Source of the DNA: Accumulibacter appositus
GTDB taxonomy: Bacteria; Pseudomonadota; Gammaproteobacteria; Burkholderiales; Rhodocyclaceae
NCBI RefSeq assembly: GCF_035440685.1
Contig: NZ_DAORMW010000001.1
DNA: 64,000 nucleotides
Direction: 5' to 3' (one strand)
Below, one piece after another: positions 33,415 to 42,952 of this stretch. The first letter of the stretch is position 1. Every line of letters begins with the position of its first letter. The notes under the pieces were generated by a model. It worked only from the letters and a program-made list of their open reading frames with translations. It did not search any database and was not told the origin of the DNA. A program made the translations under genes and the position numbers.

Positions 33415-36060
33415 TCACTCCTGCTCGGGATCGGCGGCCGGGTCCTGCTCCGACGGCTCGCTGCTGCTCTCGTCCAGTTCGCTGCTTTCGGGACCCTGAG
33501 CACCCCCTACTTCTTCTACATCCTCTTCGCTCTCGACGACTTTTTCCAGGCCGGCGAGCTTTTCACCGGCATCGAGCGCAATCAAGGTAACCCCCTGCGT
33601 CGCCCGACCGAGTTCTCGGATTTCGCGAACCCGGGTGCGGATCAGCACCCCACCTGTGGTAATCAACATGATTTCGTCATCGTCGGAAACCAGACGGGCG
33701 GCGACCACCTTACCGTTGCGTTCGCTGGCGGCAATGGCGATGACTCCTTGCGTGCCGCGCCCAGAATGCCGGAAATCGGCCAGCGCAGTGCGTTTTCCAA
33801 AGCCGTTTTCGGTAGCCACGAGAACCGTTTGCTGGTCGCTATCGGCGATCAGCAGCGACAAGGCCTGCTGCTTGTCGCCAAGCCGCATGCCGCGCACTCC
33901 GCGCGCGGTACGCCCCATCGGGCGCACGTCTTCCTCGTCAAACCAGACCGCCTTACCGGCATCGGAAACCAGGATCACGTCCTGGCTGCCATTGGTGACC
34001 TCGGCGCCGATCAGGAAGTCTTCCTCGTCGAGAGCAACGGCAATGATGCCGTTCTTGCGCGGATTGGAGAAATCGGAGAGTGGCGTTTTCTTTACCGTTC
34101 CCTGCGAGGTGGCCATGAAAATGTAGCGATCGTCGACGAACTCCTTGATCGGCAGGATGGCACTGATTTTCTCGCCGTCCTCGAAGGGGAAGACATTGAC
34201 CACCGGTTTGCCACGACTGGTGCGCGTTCCCTGCGGCACTTCGTAGACCTTCAGCCAGTAGACCCGGCCGCGGTTGGTGAAGCAGAGAATCGAATCGTGG
34301 GTATTGGCAACGAACAGGCGATCGACGAAATCGTCGGTCTTCATCGCCGCCGCCTGCTTGCCGCGCCCACCGCGCCGTTGCGCACGATAATCAGCCAGTG
34401 GTTGCGACTTGATATAGCCGGTGCGCGACAGGGTCACCACCATATCCACGGGGGTGATGAAATCGGCGATGCCGAGATCCTGGGTACTGATGACGATTTC
34501 CGAGCGCCGCTTGTCGCCGAACTGGGCGCGAATGCCGGTCAACTCTTCAACGATCATCTCGGTAATGCGCTCCGGTCGCGCCAGGATATCCATGAGGTCG
34601 GCAATACGCGCCAACAACTCGCCGAAGTCAGTAACGATCTTGTCACGCTCGAGGCCGGTCAAGCGTTGCAGCCGCAGTTCAAGGATGGCCTGGGCCTGCG
34701 CTTCCGAAAGCAGATAGCCGCTCTCGGAGAGCCCGAATTCGAGCCCGACTCCGTCCGGGCGGGTGGCGTCGAGATTGGCGCGACGCAGCATCTCGGCGAC
34801 CGTCGGCGACTGCCACGGTCTCGCCATCAGGGCCCGGCGCGCATCAGCCGGCGTCGGCGAGGCCTTAATCAAGGCGATGATTTCGTCGACGTTGTCGAGC
34901 GCCACCGCCAGACCTTCCTGGATATGGGCCCGCTCACGCGCCTTGCGCAGCTCGAAAACCGTCCGCCGGGTAAGCACTTCACGGCGATGCCAGAGGAAAC
35001 ACTCGAGCATCTGCTTGAGGTTCAGCAGCCGCGGCTGGCCATCGACCAGCGCCACCATGTTCATGCCAAAGGTGTCCTGTAGCTGCGTCTGCTTGTACAG
35101 GCAGTTGAGCACTACCTCGGCGACTTCGCCACGCTTGAGCTCGATGACCACGCGCATGCCCGACTTGTCGGACTCATCGCGCAGGTCAGAGATGCCGTCG
35201 ATGCGCTTGTCGTTGACCAGTTCGCCGATCTTTTCGAGCAGCGTCCGCTTGTTCACCTGATAGGGCAGCTCGTCGATGATGATCGCCTGGCGGTTGCCCC
35301 TTTCGAGATCCTCAAAATGCGTCCGGCCACGCATCACCACCCGCCCGCGCCCGGTCCGATAGCCTTCGCAGACTCCCGCGATGCCGTAGATGATGCCGGC
35401 CGTCGGAAAATCGGGAGCCGGCATGAGGGCGATCAGCTCGTCGATCGTCGCCTCCGGATTGCCCAGCAAGGCCAGACAAGCGTCCACCACTTCGCCCAGG
35501 TTGTGCGGCGGAATGTTGGTCGCCATACCCACCGCAATACCCGATGAACCGTTGATCAGCAGGTTCGGAATACGCGCTGGCATGACCAACGGCTCTTGCT
35601 CGGAGCCGTCGTAGTTGGGCCCGAAATCAACGGTTTCCTTGTCGATATCGGCCAGCAACTCATGGCCGATTCTCGCCATGCGCACTTCGGTGTAGCGCAT
35701 CGCTGCCGCGTTGTCACCGTCTACCGAGCCAAAGTTACCTTGCCCATCGACCAGCATGTAGCGCAGAGAAAAATTCTGGGCCATGCGCACGATCGTGTCA
35801 TAGACGGCGATATCGCCATGTGGATGGTACTTACCGATGACGTCACCGACGATCCGTGCAGACTTCTTGTACGGCTTGTTCCAGTCGTTCGACAACTCGT
35901 GCATGGCGAAGAGGACACGACGATGCACCGGCTTCAGGCCATCGCGGGCATCGGGCAAGGCACGCCCGACGATCACGCTCATGGCGTAGTCGAGATACGA
36001 TCGGCGCATCTCGTCTTCAAGACTGATGGGCAGGGTTTCTTTGGCGAAGGCTTCCATCAT
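33415..36060 (-). CDS. gyrA: DNA gyrase subunit A
   Basis: Type II topoisomerase subunit that cuts and rejoins DNA and introduces negative supercoils with GyrB. 881 aa; ETLPISLEDEMRRSYLDYAMSVIVGRALPD at the N-terminus, catalytic Tyr123 in AAAMRYTEV, and the gyrase-specific GyrA box QRRGGRGK (about 558-565), which separates it from ParC. The tail is acidic. The position equivalent to E. coli Ser83 is Ile84 (codon at 35809-35811), a quinolone-resistance-type residue; Asp87 is kept. The start is one of two adjacent ATGs at 36060/36057. Confidence 0.96.
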   Translation of the reverse strand: MMEAFAKETLPISLEDEMRRSYLDYAMSVIVGRALPDARDGLKPVHRRVLFAMHELSNDWNKPYKKSARIVGDVIGKYHPHGDIAVYDTIVRMAQNFSLRYMLVDGQGNFGSVDGDNAAAMRYTEVRMARIGHELLADIDKETVDFGPNYDGSEQEPLVMPARIPNLLINGSSGIAVGMATNIPPHNLGEVVDACLALLGNPEATIDELIALMPAPDFPTAGIIYGIAGVCEGYRTGRGRVVMRGRTHFEDLERGNRQAIIIDELPYQVNKRTLLEKIGELVNDKRIDGISDLRDESDKSGMRVVIELKRGEVAEVVLNCLYKQTQLQDTFGMNMVALVDGQPRLLNLKQMLECFLWHRREVLTRRTVFELRKARERAHIQEGLAVALDNVDEIIALIKASPTPADARRALMARPWQSPTVAEMLRRANLDATRPDGVGLEFGLSESGYLLSEAQAQAILELRLQRLTGLERDKIVTDFGELLARIADLMDILARPERITEMIVEELTGIRAQFGDKRRSEIVISTQDLGIADFITPVDMVVTLSRTGYIKSQPLADYRAQRRGGRGKQAAAMKTDDFVDRLFVANTHDSILCFTNRGRVYWLKVYEVPQGTRTSRGKPVVNVFPFEDGEKISAILPIKEFVDDRYIFMATSQGTVKKTPLSDFSNPRKNGIIAVALDEEDFLIGAEVTNGSQDVILVSDAGKAVWFDEEDVRPMGRTARGVRGMRLGDKQQALSLLIADSDQQTVLVATENGFGKRTALADFRHSGRGTQGVIAIAASERNGKVVAARLVSDDDEIMLITTGGVLIRTRVREIRELGRATQGVTLIALDAGEKLAGLEKVVESEEDVEEVGGAQGPESSELDESSSEPSEQDPAADPEQE

Positions 36061-36281
36061 TTTTTCCGCTGTCAACGTGACTTCCGGAGGAATGTCATCG
36101 TCTTGATCAAGCCCGTAATTCTAGCACGCCAAGCCCTTCCACAGGCCCGGCGAGTGGCTGATTTGCGGAGGTTTTTTTGCGCGAAAGCGGTCAGTCGGGG
36201 ACCAAAAAGACGCCTCAGACAAGCCACGGCTGGCAAGGCCGCACGCGTGCGCCGCCAGGGTCGCCAGCGGCGGTCAACAGA

Positions 36282-36773
36282 TCAGCGCTTTGCGAGGCGC
36301 TCCGCGTTGGCCTGCACCTCGCGCAACAGCGGCGCCATGCCCTGGCTGCCGATCTCCGCGAGGCCGCCAAAGGCCCGCCACCAGCCGACACCGACATTGA
36401 TCAAGGTGGCGCACAGTTCCGCCTGGCGCTCGCGAAACTCCTCGGCATTGCGGCTGCCGAGCAACGACATGCTGTCGCTGCTGCACGCCAGCATCGACAG
36501 CCCGGCGTGTGTCCAGAATTGCTTGGCGGCCGGAAGCATCGCCACGGCCACAGCGCTTGCGGCTTCCAGAGGGACTTCGACCTTCTCGCGAGTCATCAGC
36601 GCCACCTCGTCCCAGTCGGCCTGCCGCGAAATCGCGCCCGCGCGCAGCAGACGGCGACTGCGGTAACTGATGACCGCGTTGCTGGCCGTCATCAGGCGGC
36701 TGGTCTGCCGCCCAAGGCGGGTCCACTGCAGAACCGGCGCCAGCAGCTGCTCACGGAGTTCCTCTCGATTCAT
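36282..36773 (-). CDS. Phasin-like / polyhydroxyalkanoate granule-associated candidate
   Basis: 163 aa, mostly helical and soluble, without a signal peptide: LREQLLAPVLQWTRLGRQTSRLM, repeated Ala-rich helices, AELCATLINVGVGWWRAFGG, then PLLREVQANAERLAKR. Length, helical content and amphipathicity fit phasin-like granule proteins, but no diagnostic motif is certain and no pha gene is adjacent. ATG 36773 follows AGGAGG at 7 bases. It could be any small helical protein. Confidence 0.6.
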   Translation of the reverse strand: MNREELREQLLAPVLQWTRLGRQTSRLMTASNAVISYRSRRLLRAGAISRQADWDEVALMTREKVEVPLEAASAVAVAMLPAAKQFWTHAGLSMLACSSDSMSLLGSRNAEEFRERQAELCATLINVGVGWWRAFGGLAEIGSQGMAPLLREVQANAERLAKR

Positions 36774-36912
36774 GCCTGCCCCTCCTCAATTGTTGGCAGG
36801 GATAGCACTGCATTTCCCTGCTTCGGCGATTGTACGATAGCAGAGCCCACATTCCGTAAACGATGCCGCCGCCACCTACCGCGAAAGCGCAGCGCAGTGC
36901 GCGGCCTTCGTA

Positions 36913-37938
36913 CTAGAGGTAGCGCGCCGCGGCGTCGAAGTTGATCGTCGGGGAAGCCATCTCGGCGCGCGCAAAACGCGCCAGCACGAACGCTCGCTGC
37001 AGCGGCTGCGGTCCCGACAGCTCGGCCAGCGAGAAACTGACGTCGGCAGCGCGATCGCTGCTGGCGTCGTCAGATAGCACGTTCATCGTGTCCAGGCGCA
37101 GGTGTTTCTGCGCCACGCTCAGGCTGCGCTGGGGATGCTCGAGCACCTCCTTGAGGCACTCCAGCTCCATCTCCAGGGCCGCCTGGCTGTCGCCGATGGC
37201 TTCCAGCTGGCGTTCGTTCTCCAGCAATTTCGCCTGCAGTTCGGCTTGCTCGGAGGCGCCCGCCGGCGCTCCAGCGAACATCGATCCCAGGCCCGGCCCT
37301 TGCCGGCGAAGCAGGCGCAGACGCGCCCGGATCAGCGCTCGATTGGCCTCCAGCTCCTGCCTTTCGACACGGACTTCTGCGATCTGCGACAAGGCCTGTG
37401 CCAGCACATACTCGAAGGCCTGCGCGCCAATCAGGCGACGCAGTTCAGCTTCGTCCTGAGCACAAATATGCGCCCGATGGTCCGAGAAGCTGACCCTCGT
37501 CTGCACCACGTCACGGCGGACGATTTCGCCGTGCAGCGCGATGCCGAACACCCGCTGCTCGTTGAAGCTCATGCCCATGAGCACGCAGGCCTCGTCAAGG
37601 ACAGGGTACTTGGCGAACAGGGTGCGTAGGTTTTCCGAACGACCGAGCGATGAGTGGATATCCGACGGCGCAACGAAAAACGCCCGCAAGGCGCGATCCG
37701 CTGACCAGATGGCCGGCGAGACAGGCCTGGCGCCGGGCAACTCCTCGACCATCGCCCGTAGATACCTGATCGTCGTGTCGACGGCTGGCGCCAGGCGCGC
37801 ATGGCAGGAGGGCAGGACGCTCAGGCGTGGGTTGGTCAGCGTGATCGCTTTCTCCGTCGCCCCGCGAATCATCGTCTCCGACACCCGATCGGTGTCGAAT
37901 TGCGCCGGCCGGTTCATGAACCAGTCGAGAATTCCCAT
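36913..37938 (-). CDS. Unknown 341-aa protein with coiled-coil middle
   Basis: I do not recognise the family. The ATG at 37938 follows AGGAGGAGGGC. The N-terminus is MGILDWFMNRPAQFD. Residues 20-190 are mixed, including RALRAFFVAPSDIHSSLGRSENLRTLF and GIALHGEIVRRDVVQTRVSFSDH. Residues of about 190-280 (RQELEANRALIRARLRLLRRQ, then QAELQAKLLENERQLEAIGDSQAALEMELECL) predict a coiled coil. No signal peptide or membrane span is seen. Downstream of purA on the same strand, upstream of the phasin-like gene. Confidence 0.75.
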   Translation of the reverse strand: MGILDWFMNRPAQFDTDRVSETMIRGATEKAITLTNPRLSVLPSCHARLAPAVDTTIRYLRAMVEELPGARPVSPAIWSADRALRAFFVAPSDIHSSLGRSENLRTLFAKYPVLDEACVLMGMSFNEQRVFGIALHGEIVRRDVVQTRVSFSDHRAHICAQDEAELRRLIGAQAFEYVLAQALSQIAEVRVERQELEANRALIRARLRLLRRQGPGLGSMFAGAPAGASEQAELQAKLLENERQLEAIGDSQAALEMELECLKEVLEHPQRSLSVAQKHLRLDTMNVLSDDASSDRAADVSFSLAELSGPQPLQRAFVLARFARAEMASPTINFDAAARYL

Positions 37939-38115
37939 GCCCTCCTCCTGCTGTGGCGAAACCTGGCGGCATGATAGCAAGGAAGCCGGAGAGAGATGTC
38001 GGGACGCCATCGACGCAGCGGACGAAGCGGAGCAGAAGGAGCTATGCCGGCCATACCGAGCGAAAAGCACAACGCCACGCACCGAGGTGCGCACGCCAGC
38101 CCGGATCAGCCCAAA

Positions 38116-39423
38116 TCAGCCCAGCGGATGACGGTGAACCACCGTCTCACCGCGCTCGGGCCCGGTCGAAACAATATCGATCGGCACTTCGCACAACTCT
38201 TCGATTCGCGCCAGATAGGCGCGCGCGGCAACCGGCAGGGCGTCCATCGTATTCGCGCCGACCGTCGACCCTGACCAGCCGGGCAAGGTCTCAAGCACTG
38301 GCTCGCAAGCTGCGACGTCATCGGCACCCATCGGCAGCAAATCTGCGGACTTGCCGTCAAGCAGATAACCCGTACAGATCTTGAGCTCGGACAAGCCATC
38401 GAGGACGTCGAGCTTGGTGATGCACAGACCGGTCACGCCGTTGATCTGAATCGAACGTCGGAGCGCCGCTGCATCAAGCCACCCGCAGCGCCGCTTGCGT
38501 CCGGTGACGGTGCCGAATTCGCGGCCTTTCTGCGACATCTGGTGGCCCGGCAGGCCGTCCTTCTCGATATCCAGTTCGCTCGGGAAAGGCCCCCCACCGA
38601 CGCGCGTGCAATAGGCCTTGGTGATTCCGAGAACGTAATGCAGCATCCCCGGACCGACACCGGATCCTGCCGCCGCCTGGCCGGCCACGCAGTTCGACGA
38701 GGTCACAAAAGGATAGGTGCCGTGATCGATGTCCAGCAAGGCGCCCTGGGCTCCTTCGAAAAGCAGGTTATGGCCGGCCTTGTTAAGCGCATACAGCGCC
38801 GCTGAGACGTCGGTCACCAGGGGTTTGATCGCTTCGGCATCGGCCATCGCCTGCGCCAGAACGGCCTCGCCATCGACCGCCTGCGCACCGAGGTAGCGGG
38901 TCAGAACGAAGTTGTGATAATCGAGGTTCTCGCGCACGCGCTCGGCAAAACGGGCCGGATAGAAGAGGTCGTAGACCCGCAGGGCGCGCCGTGCCACCTT
39001 GTCCTCGTAGGCCGGGCCAATGCCCTTGCCAGTGGTCCCGATCTTCAAATCCGCGCACTTTGCCGCCTCGCGTGCATGATCCAGGGCCGCATGGTAGCCG
39101 AGGATGAGCGGGCAACCAGGACTGATCTTAAGGCGCGAACGTACGTCGATGTTGCCGGATTCGAGCACCTTGATCTCGCTGATCAGGTGATGAATGTCGA
39201 GCACCACACCATTGCCGATGAAGCAGTCGACCCCTTCGCGAACGATCCCCGAGGGAACCAGATTGAGCTTGTACACCTTTTCGCCGACCACCAGGGTATG
39301 GCCGGCATTGTGCCCACCCTGGAAACGAACGACTCCCTTGGCACGATCGGTCAGCCAATCGACGATCTTACCCTTGCCCTCGTCGCCCCATTGCGTCCCC
39401 ACGACTACGACGTTCTTGGCCAT
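38116..39423 (-). CDS. purA: Adenylosuccinate synthetase
   Basis: GTP-dependent ligation of aspartate to IMP, the first step of AMP synthesis. 435 aa; VVVVGTQWGDEGKGKIVDWL P-loop at the N-terminus, FQGGHNAGHTLVV, and the GVGPGMLHYVLGITKAYCTRVGGGPFPSEL region. ATG 39423 fits the family; an in-frame ATG at 39432, which forms an ATGA overlap with the hisZ stop, would add MTS and may be the true start. The order hisZ-purA downstream of hflKC is standard in betaproteobacteria. Confidence 0.96.
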   Translation of the reverse strand: MAKNVVVVGTQWGDEGKGKIVDWLTDRAKGVVRFQGGHNAGHTLVVGEKVYKLNLVPSGIVREGVDCFIGNGVVLDIHHLISEIKVLESGNIDVRSRLKISPGCPLILGYHAALDHAREAAKCADLKIGTTGKGIGPAYEDKVARRALRVYDLFYPARFAERVRENLDYHNFVLTRYLGAQAVDGEAVLAQAMADAEAIKPLVTDVSAALYALNKAGHNLLFEGAQGALLDIDHGTYPFVTSSNCVAGQAAAGSGVGPGMLHYVLGITKAYCTRVGGGPFPSELDIEKDGLPGHQMSQKGREFGTVTGRKRRCGWLDAAALRRSIQINGVTGLCITKLDVLDGLSELKICTGYLLDGKSADLLPMGADDVAACEPVLETLPGWSGSTVGANTMDALPVAARAYLARIEELCEVPIDIVSTGPERGETVVHRHPLG

Positions 39424-39428
39424 GCTTG

Positions 39429-40589
39429 TCATCCGTCCCTGTTGATTGCCTTGATTACCCATTGGCCGTCGCGCTCGACCAGTTGCCGGTCACACGACGG
39501 TCCGTCGCTGCTTTTTTCGTCGGGCAGCAGTTCGACGACCACCTCGCCGCGCGCGCGCAAGGCGGCAATCGCTTCAGCCAGAGCACCGCTGCCGGCCGCG
39601 TATGGCGCCAGCACCGCCCCCGTCTCCGCGCTGCGCGCACTCGTCAACCGCGCCAGCTCGCGCAGGTCCATCGAAAAACCGGTCGCCGGGCGTGCCCGAC
39701 CAAAGCTCTTGCCAACGCCGTCATAACGCCCGCCAAGCGCGATAGCGCTTGGGAAGGCCGCGTGATAGGCGGCAAAGACAACGCCATTGTGATACCGATA
39801 GCCACGTAAATCGGCCAGATCGAAAGACAAGGGCAGGTCCGGCAGCGCCGCGTGCAGCTCGCGCAAGGCGTTCAGGGCCGCCGTGATGGCCGACAGGGGA
39901 GGCAGAGTGCTAGCCGCCACGGTCAGCGTTTCGACGTCACCGTAAAGGTTCGGCAAGGCCAGCAGCGCCGAGCGCCAGGGCTCGCCTATGGCGCTGCAGC
40001 GCTCGCGGAGTCGCGGCATGTCCTTGTCTTGCAGCAACTGCAGCAGCGCCCCTTCGAGTTCGCTATCCAGACCGGCAGCTTCTACCAGCGCGCCGAACAC
40101 GCCAACATGGCCGAGGTCGATGCGCGCGGCTGGTACGCCCGCCGCCTGCAAGGCATCGGCCATCAGGCGGATCACTTCGCGATCTGCCGCCAGACCGGCA
40201 TGCCCGAAGACCTCGGCACCCACCTGGATGGGTTCGCGACTCGAGGATAGCGATGCCGGCAGCGTATGCAGCACGCTGTCGCAATAGCATAGCCGGGTCA
40301 CCCCCTGGCGATTGAGCAGATGGGCATCGATGCGGGCAACCTGCGGCGTCATGTCGGCACGCACGCCGAGCGTGCGTCCCGACAATTGATCAACCAGCTT
40401 GAAGGTACGCAACTTCAGATCCTGTCCGGAACCAGTAAGCAGCGAATCGAGATGCTCAAGCAGTGGCGGCAGGACCAGTTCGTAAGCATGCACGCGGAAG
40501 AGGTCGAGGAGCACGCGCCGTAGCCGCTCGATCTGCGCGGCTTCCGACGGCAGCGCATCGGCAACATGTTCAGGAAGCAACCAGTTCAT
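39429..40589 (-). CDS. hisZ: ATP phosphoribosyltransferase regulatory subunit
   Basis: HisRS-like paralogue lacking tRNA aminoacylation that activates short-form HisG. 386 aa; class II aminoacyl-tRNA synthetase-like core with LPPLLEHLDSLL, TLGVRADMTPQVARIDAHLL and GGRYDGVGKSFGRARPATGFSMDL. It lacks the C-terminal anticodon-binding domain of HisS and lies between a DUF2065 gene and purA, the usual HisZ context. Confidence 0.94.
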   Translation of the reverse strand: MNWLLPEHVADALPSEAAQIERLRRVLLDLFRVHAYELVLPPLLEHLDSLLTGSGQDLKLRTFKLVDQLSGRTLGVRADMTPQVARIDAHLLNRQGVTRLCYCDSVLHTLPASLSSSREPIQVGAEVFGHAGLAADREVIRLMADALQAAGVPAARIDLGHVGVFGALVEAAGLDSELEGALLQLLQDKDMPRLRERCSAIGEPWRSALLALPNLYGDVETLTVAASTLPPLSAITAALNALRELHAALPDLPLSFDLADLRGYRYHNGVVFAAYHAAFPSAIALGGRYDGVGKSFGRARPATGFSMDLRELARLTSARSAETGAVLAPYAAGSGALAEAIAALRARGEVVVELLPDEKSSDGPSCDRQLVERDGQWVIKAINRDG

Positions 40590-40771
40590 CGGAAGACCAT
40601 CAACAGGACCAGGCCGATCAGCATCGACGTCAGGCCAACGAAACGGATTTGCCCGTCCGAACAGCGGATCAGGCGACGAAATGTCTCACGCCAGGCATTC
40701 GGTGCCACGAACGGGACCAGTCCTTCAAGCACCAGCATGAGGGCCAGAGCAAGCAGCAGATTGTCGGTCAT
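40586..40771 (-). CDS. DUF2065 (YjeT-like) small inner-membrane protein
   Basis: 61 aa with two membrane helices (NLLLALALMLVLEGLVPFVAP and IRFVGLTSMLIGLVLLMVF). This is the DUF2065 pattern found between hflC and purA/hisZ in many proteobacteria. Function unknown. Its start overlaps the hflC stop and its stop overlaps the hisZ start by 4 bases each, so it is tightly coupled. Confidence 0.85.
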   Translation of the reverse strand: MTDNLLLALALMLVLEGLVPFVAPNAWRETFRRLIRCSDGQIRFVGLTSMLIGLVLLMVFR

Positions 40772-41661
40772 TTGGCGGTGTTGTCGCCACCTCGGCCGAT
40801 GCTCTTCATGTACTTGAAGAAATCCGAACTCGGCTCGACGACGATCACGTCGCTCTTGCCGTTGAAGCTGTTGCGATAGGCCTCCAGACTGCGATAGAAG
40901 GCATAGAACTCAGGATTCCGCTGAAACGCCTGGGCATAGGTCGCGGCCGCCTTGGCGTCGCCCTCACCCTTCATCTTCTGCGCGTCGCGATACGCTTCGG
41001 CAACGATCACCTCGCGTTGCTTGTCGGCGTCGGCGCGAATTTTCTCGGCGTCGGCAGCACCCTGCGAACGCAGCTCATTGGCCACCCGCTTGCGTTCGGC
41101 GTCCATCCGCCGATAGACCGATTCGCTGACGTCACTTGGCAGTTCAACGCGCTTGACACGCACGTCGACAATCTGCACACCGATCTTGCGCGCATCGAGA
41201 TCGGCTTTCTCGCGCATCAACTCCATCAGTTGATCACGCTCACCGGAAACCACATCATGCACGGTTCGCTTGCCGAACTCTTCGCGCAGGCCGGCATTGA
41301 CCGTTTGCGACAGTCGTGTCTTGGCACGCGATTCGTCACCGGCCACCGAGATGTAGTAAAGCTTTGGGTCGATGATCCGCCACTTGGTGAATGAATCAAC
41401 CAGGACGTTCGTCTTCTCTGACGTGATGAAGCGCTCGGGTTCGGCAGCGTCCAGGGTGAGAATGCGCTTGTCGAAATAGCGCACGTTCTGGATCAGCGGC
41501 CACTTGAAATAGAGACCCGGTTCGTCGATGACATCGCGCACCTCGCCAAGCTGGAAGACGATGGCGTGCTGGCGCTGGTCAACGGTGAAGATCGTCGCGC
41601 CGAGAACGACCAGTGCAGTCACCACGACGGCCGCAAGAAAATTCACGCTCGCTCTCATCAA
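40768..41661 (-). CDS. hflC: Protease modulator HflC
   Basis: SPFH/band-7 membrane protein that forms the periplasm-facing HflKC cage around FtsH. 297 aa; an N-terminal anchor (SVNFLAAVVVTALVVLGATIF) is followed by the band-7 domain (VDQRQHAIVFQLGEVRDVIDEPGLYFKWPLIQNV). A helical C-terminal region rich in AEKIRADADKQREVIVAEAYRDAQ completes it. It overlaps hflK by 4 bp. Confidence 0.96.
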   Translation of the reverse strand: MMRASVNFLAAVVVTALVVLGATIFTVDQRQHAIVFQLGEVRDVIDEPGLYFKWPLIQNVRYFDKRILTLDAAEPERFITSEKTNVLVDSFTKWRIIDPKLYYISVAGDESRAKTRLSQTVNAGLREEFGKRTVHDVVSGERDQLMELMREKADLDARKIGVQIVDVRVKRVELPSDVSESVYRRMDAERKRVANELRSQGAADAEKIRADADKQREVIVAEAYRDAQKMKGEGDAKAAATYAQAFQRNPEFYAFYRSLEAYRNSFNGKSDVIVVEPSSDFFKYMKSIGRGGDNTAK

Positions 41662-42932
41662 CGGGCCTCCCGATCACGCTGGCGCAGGTTTTCGCGCGAA
41701 CGGCCTTCGCTCATTTGCGGCGGCACCTCGTTGGATATCGGCGGCGACGAACGAGCCACCGCAGCAGGCGTTTCCGGGCTGCTGGCAGCGCCACCAGGCG
41801 ACGCCGCAACCGCCCCGGCGGCCTGGATCAGCTTGTCGAGCGGCAGATAGAGCAGATTGCCCTGCCCCTTGCTATCCACCAGGACCTTGCTGGTGTTCGC
41901 ATACACCTCCTGCATGGTGTCCAGATACATGCGACTGCGGGTCACTTCGGGCGCCTTGGCGTACTCGGCATAAATCTGCGTGAAGCGGCTCGCATCACCC
42001 TCGGCCGTAGCAATCACCCGCTGCTTGTAGCCTTCGGACTCCTCGAACAGGCGCGAAGCCGTACCGCGGGCTCTCGGAATGACATCATTTGCGTAGGCCT
42101 GGCCCTCGTTTTTCTGCCGGGCACGGTCCTGCGAGGCCTTCACGGCATCATCGAATGCCGCCTGAACCTGCTCCGGAGGTTGTGCATTCTGCATGGTGAC
42201 CTTCGAAATCAGAATCCCGGTCTTGTAGCGATCGAGTATTTCCTGCATCAGCTGTGAAGCGGTCACTGCCACCTGCTCGCGGCCTTCGTAAAGAACGAAG
42301 TCCATTTTGTTCTTGCCGACGATCTGGCGAATGGCGGTCTCGGCGACCTGCATCACGGCTTCGTCCGGATTTCTGTTGGCAAACACGTAGTCAACGGGGT
42401 CCTTGAGAATGTATTGCACGGCAAACTGAATGTTGATGATGTTTTCATCGTCAGTCAGCATCAGGGCCTCTTTGAGAACCTTGTTCCTTTCGGTGCCACG
42501 ATAACCGACTTCGAGCGTTCGCACGCCAGCGATGTTCACCAGCTCATGCGACTGGATCGGATACGGCAGACGCCACCTCAGACCCGGCTCAGAGCTCTCC
42601 TTGTAGCGACCGAACTGGAGCACCAGGCCGCGCTGCCCGGCGTCGACAATGTAGAAGCCGCTGGCCAGCCAGACGACGAGCACCAGAACCAGGAGCAAGC
42701 CAATGCCGCCGCCAAGGAACTTAGGGCTGAACTGTACCGGCGGACGGTCGCCGCCATCGCCGCCGCGGTCACCACCGCCGCGCTTCTTGTCGAAAATTCC
42801 CGACAAACGACGATTGAGATCACGCCACAACTGATCGAGATCGGGCGGCCCCTGATTGGGACGTCGCCCACCGCCACCATCGTCATTGCCATCGTTGCCG
42901 CGATTTCCCCACTGCGGATCATTCAGCGACAT
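41658..42932 (-). CDS. hflK: Protease modulator HflK
   Basis: Partner of HflC in the FtsH regulatory complex. 424 aa; Gly/Asp-rich cytoplasmic N-terminus (PQWGNRGNDGNDDGGGG), one membrane helix (GGGIGLLLVLVLVVWLASGFYIV), a band-7 domain and a Pro/Ser-rich tail. ATG 42932 has GGAG 7 bases upstream; the eight extra upstream codons are not conserved. Confidence 0.95.
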   Translation of the reverse strand: MSLNDPQWGNRGNDGNDDGGGGRRPNQGPPDLDQLWRDLNRRLSGIFDKKRGGGDRGGDGGDRPPVQFSPKFLGGGIGLLLVLVLVVWLASGFYIVDAGQRGLVLQFGRYKESSEPGLRWRLPYPIQSHELVNIAGVRTLEVGYRGTERNKVLKEALMLTDDENIINIQFAVQYILKDPVDYVFANRNPDEAVMQVAETAIRQIVGKNKMDFVLYEGREQVAVTASQLMQEILDRYKTGILISKVTMQNAQPPEQVQAAFDDAVKASQDRARQKNEGQAYANDVIPRARGTASRLFEESEGYKQRVIATAEGDASRFTQIYAEYAKAPEVTRSRMYLDTMQEVYANTSKVLVDSKGQGNLLYLPLDKLIQAAGAVAASPGGAASSPETPAAVARSSPPISNEVPPQMSEGRSRENLRQRDREAR

Positions 42933-42952
42933 AAGCGCTCCAAGGCTTGAAA

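Noticed and set aside
33226..35082. 618-codon plus-strand ORF
   Set aside because: Antisense to gyrA; unbroken only because of high GC and biased codon use.
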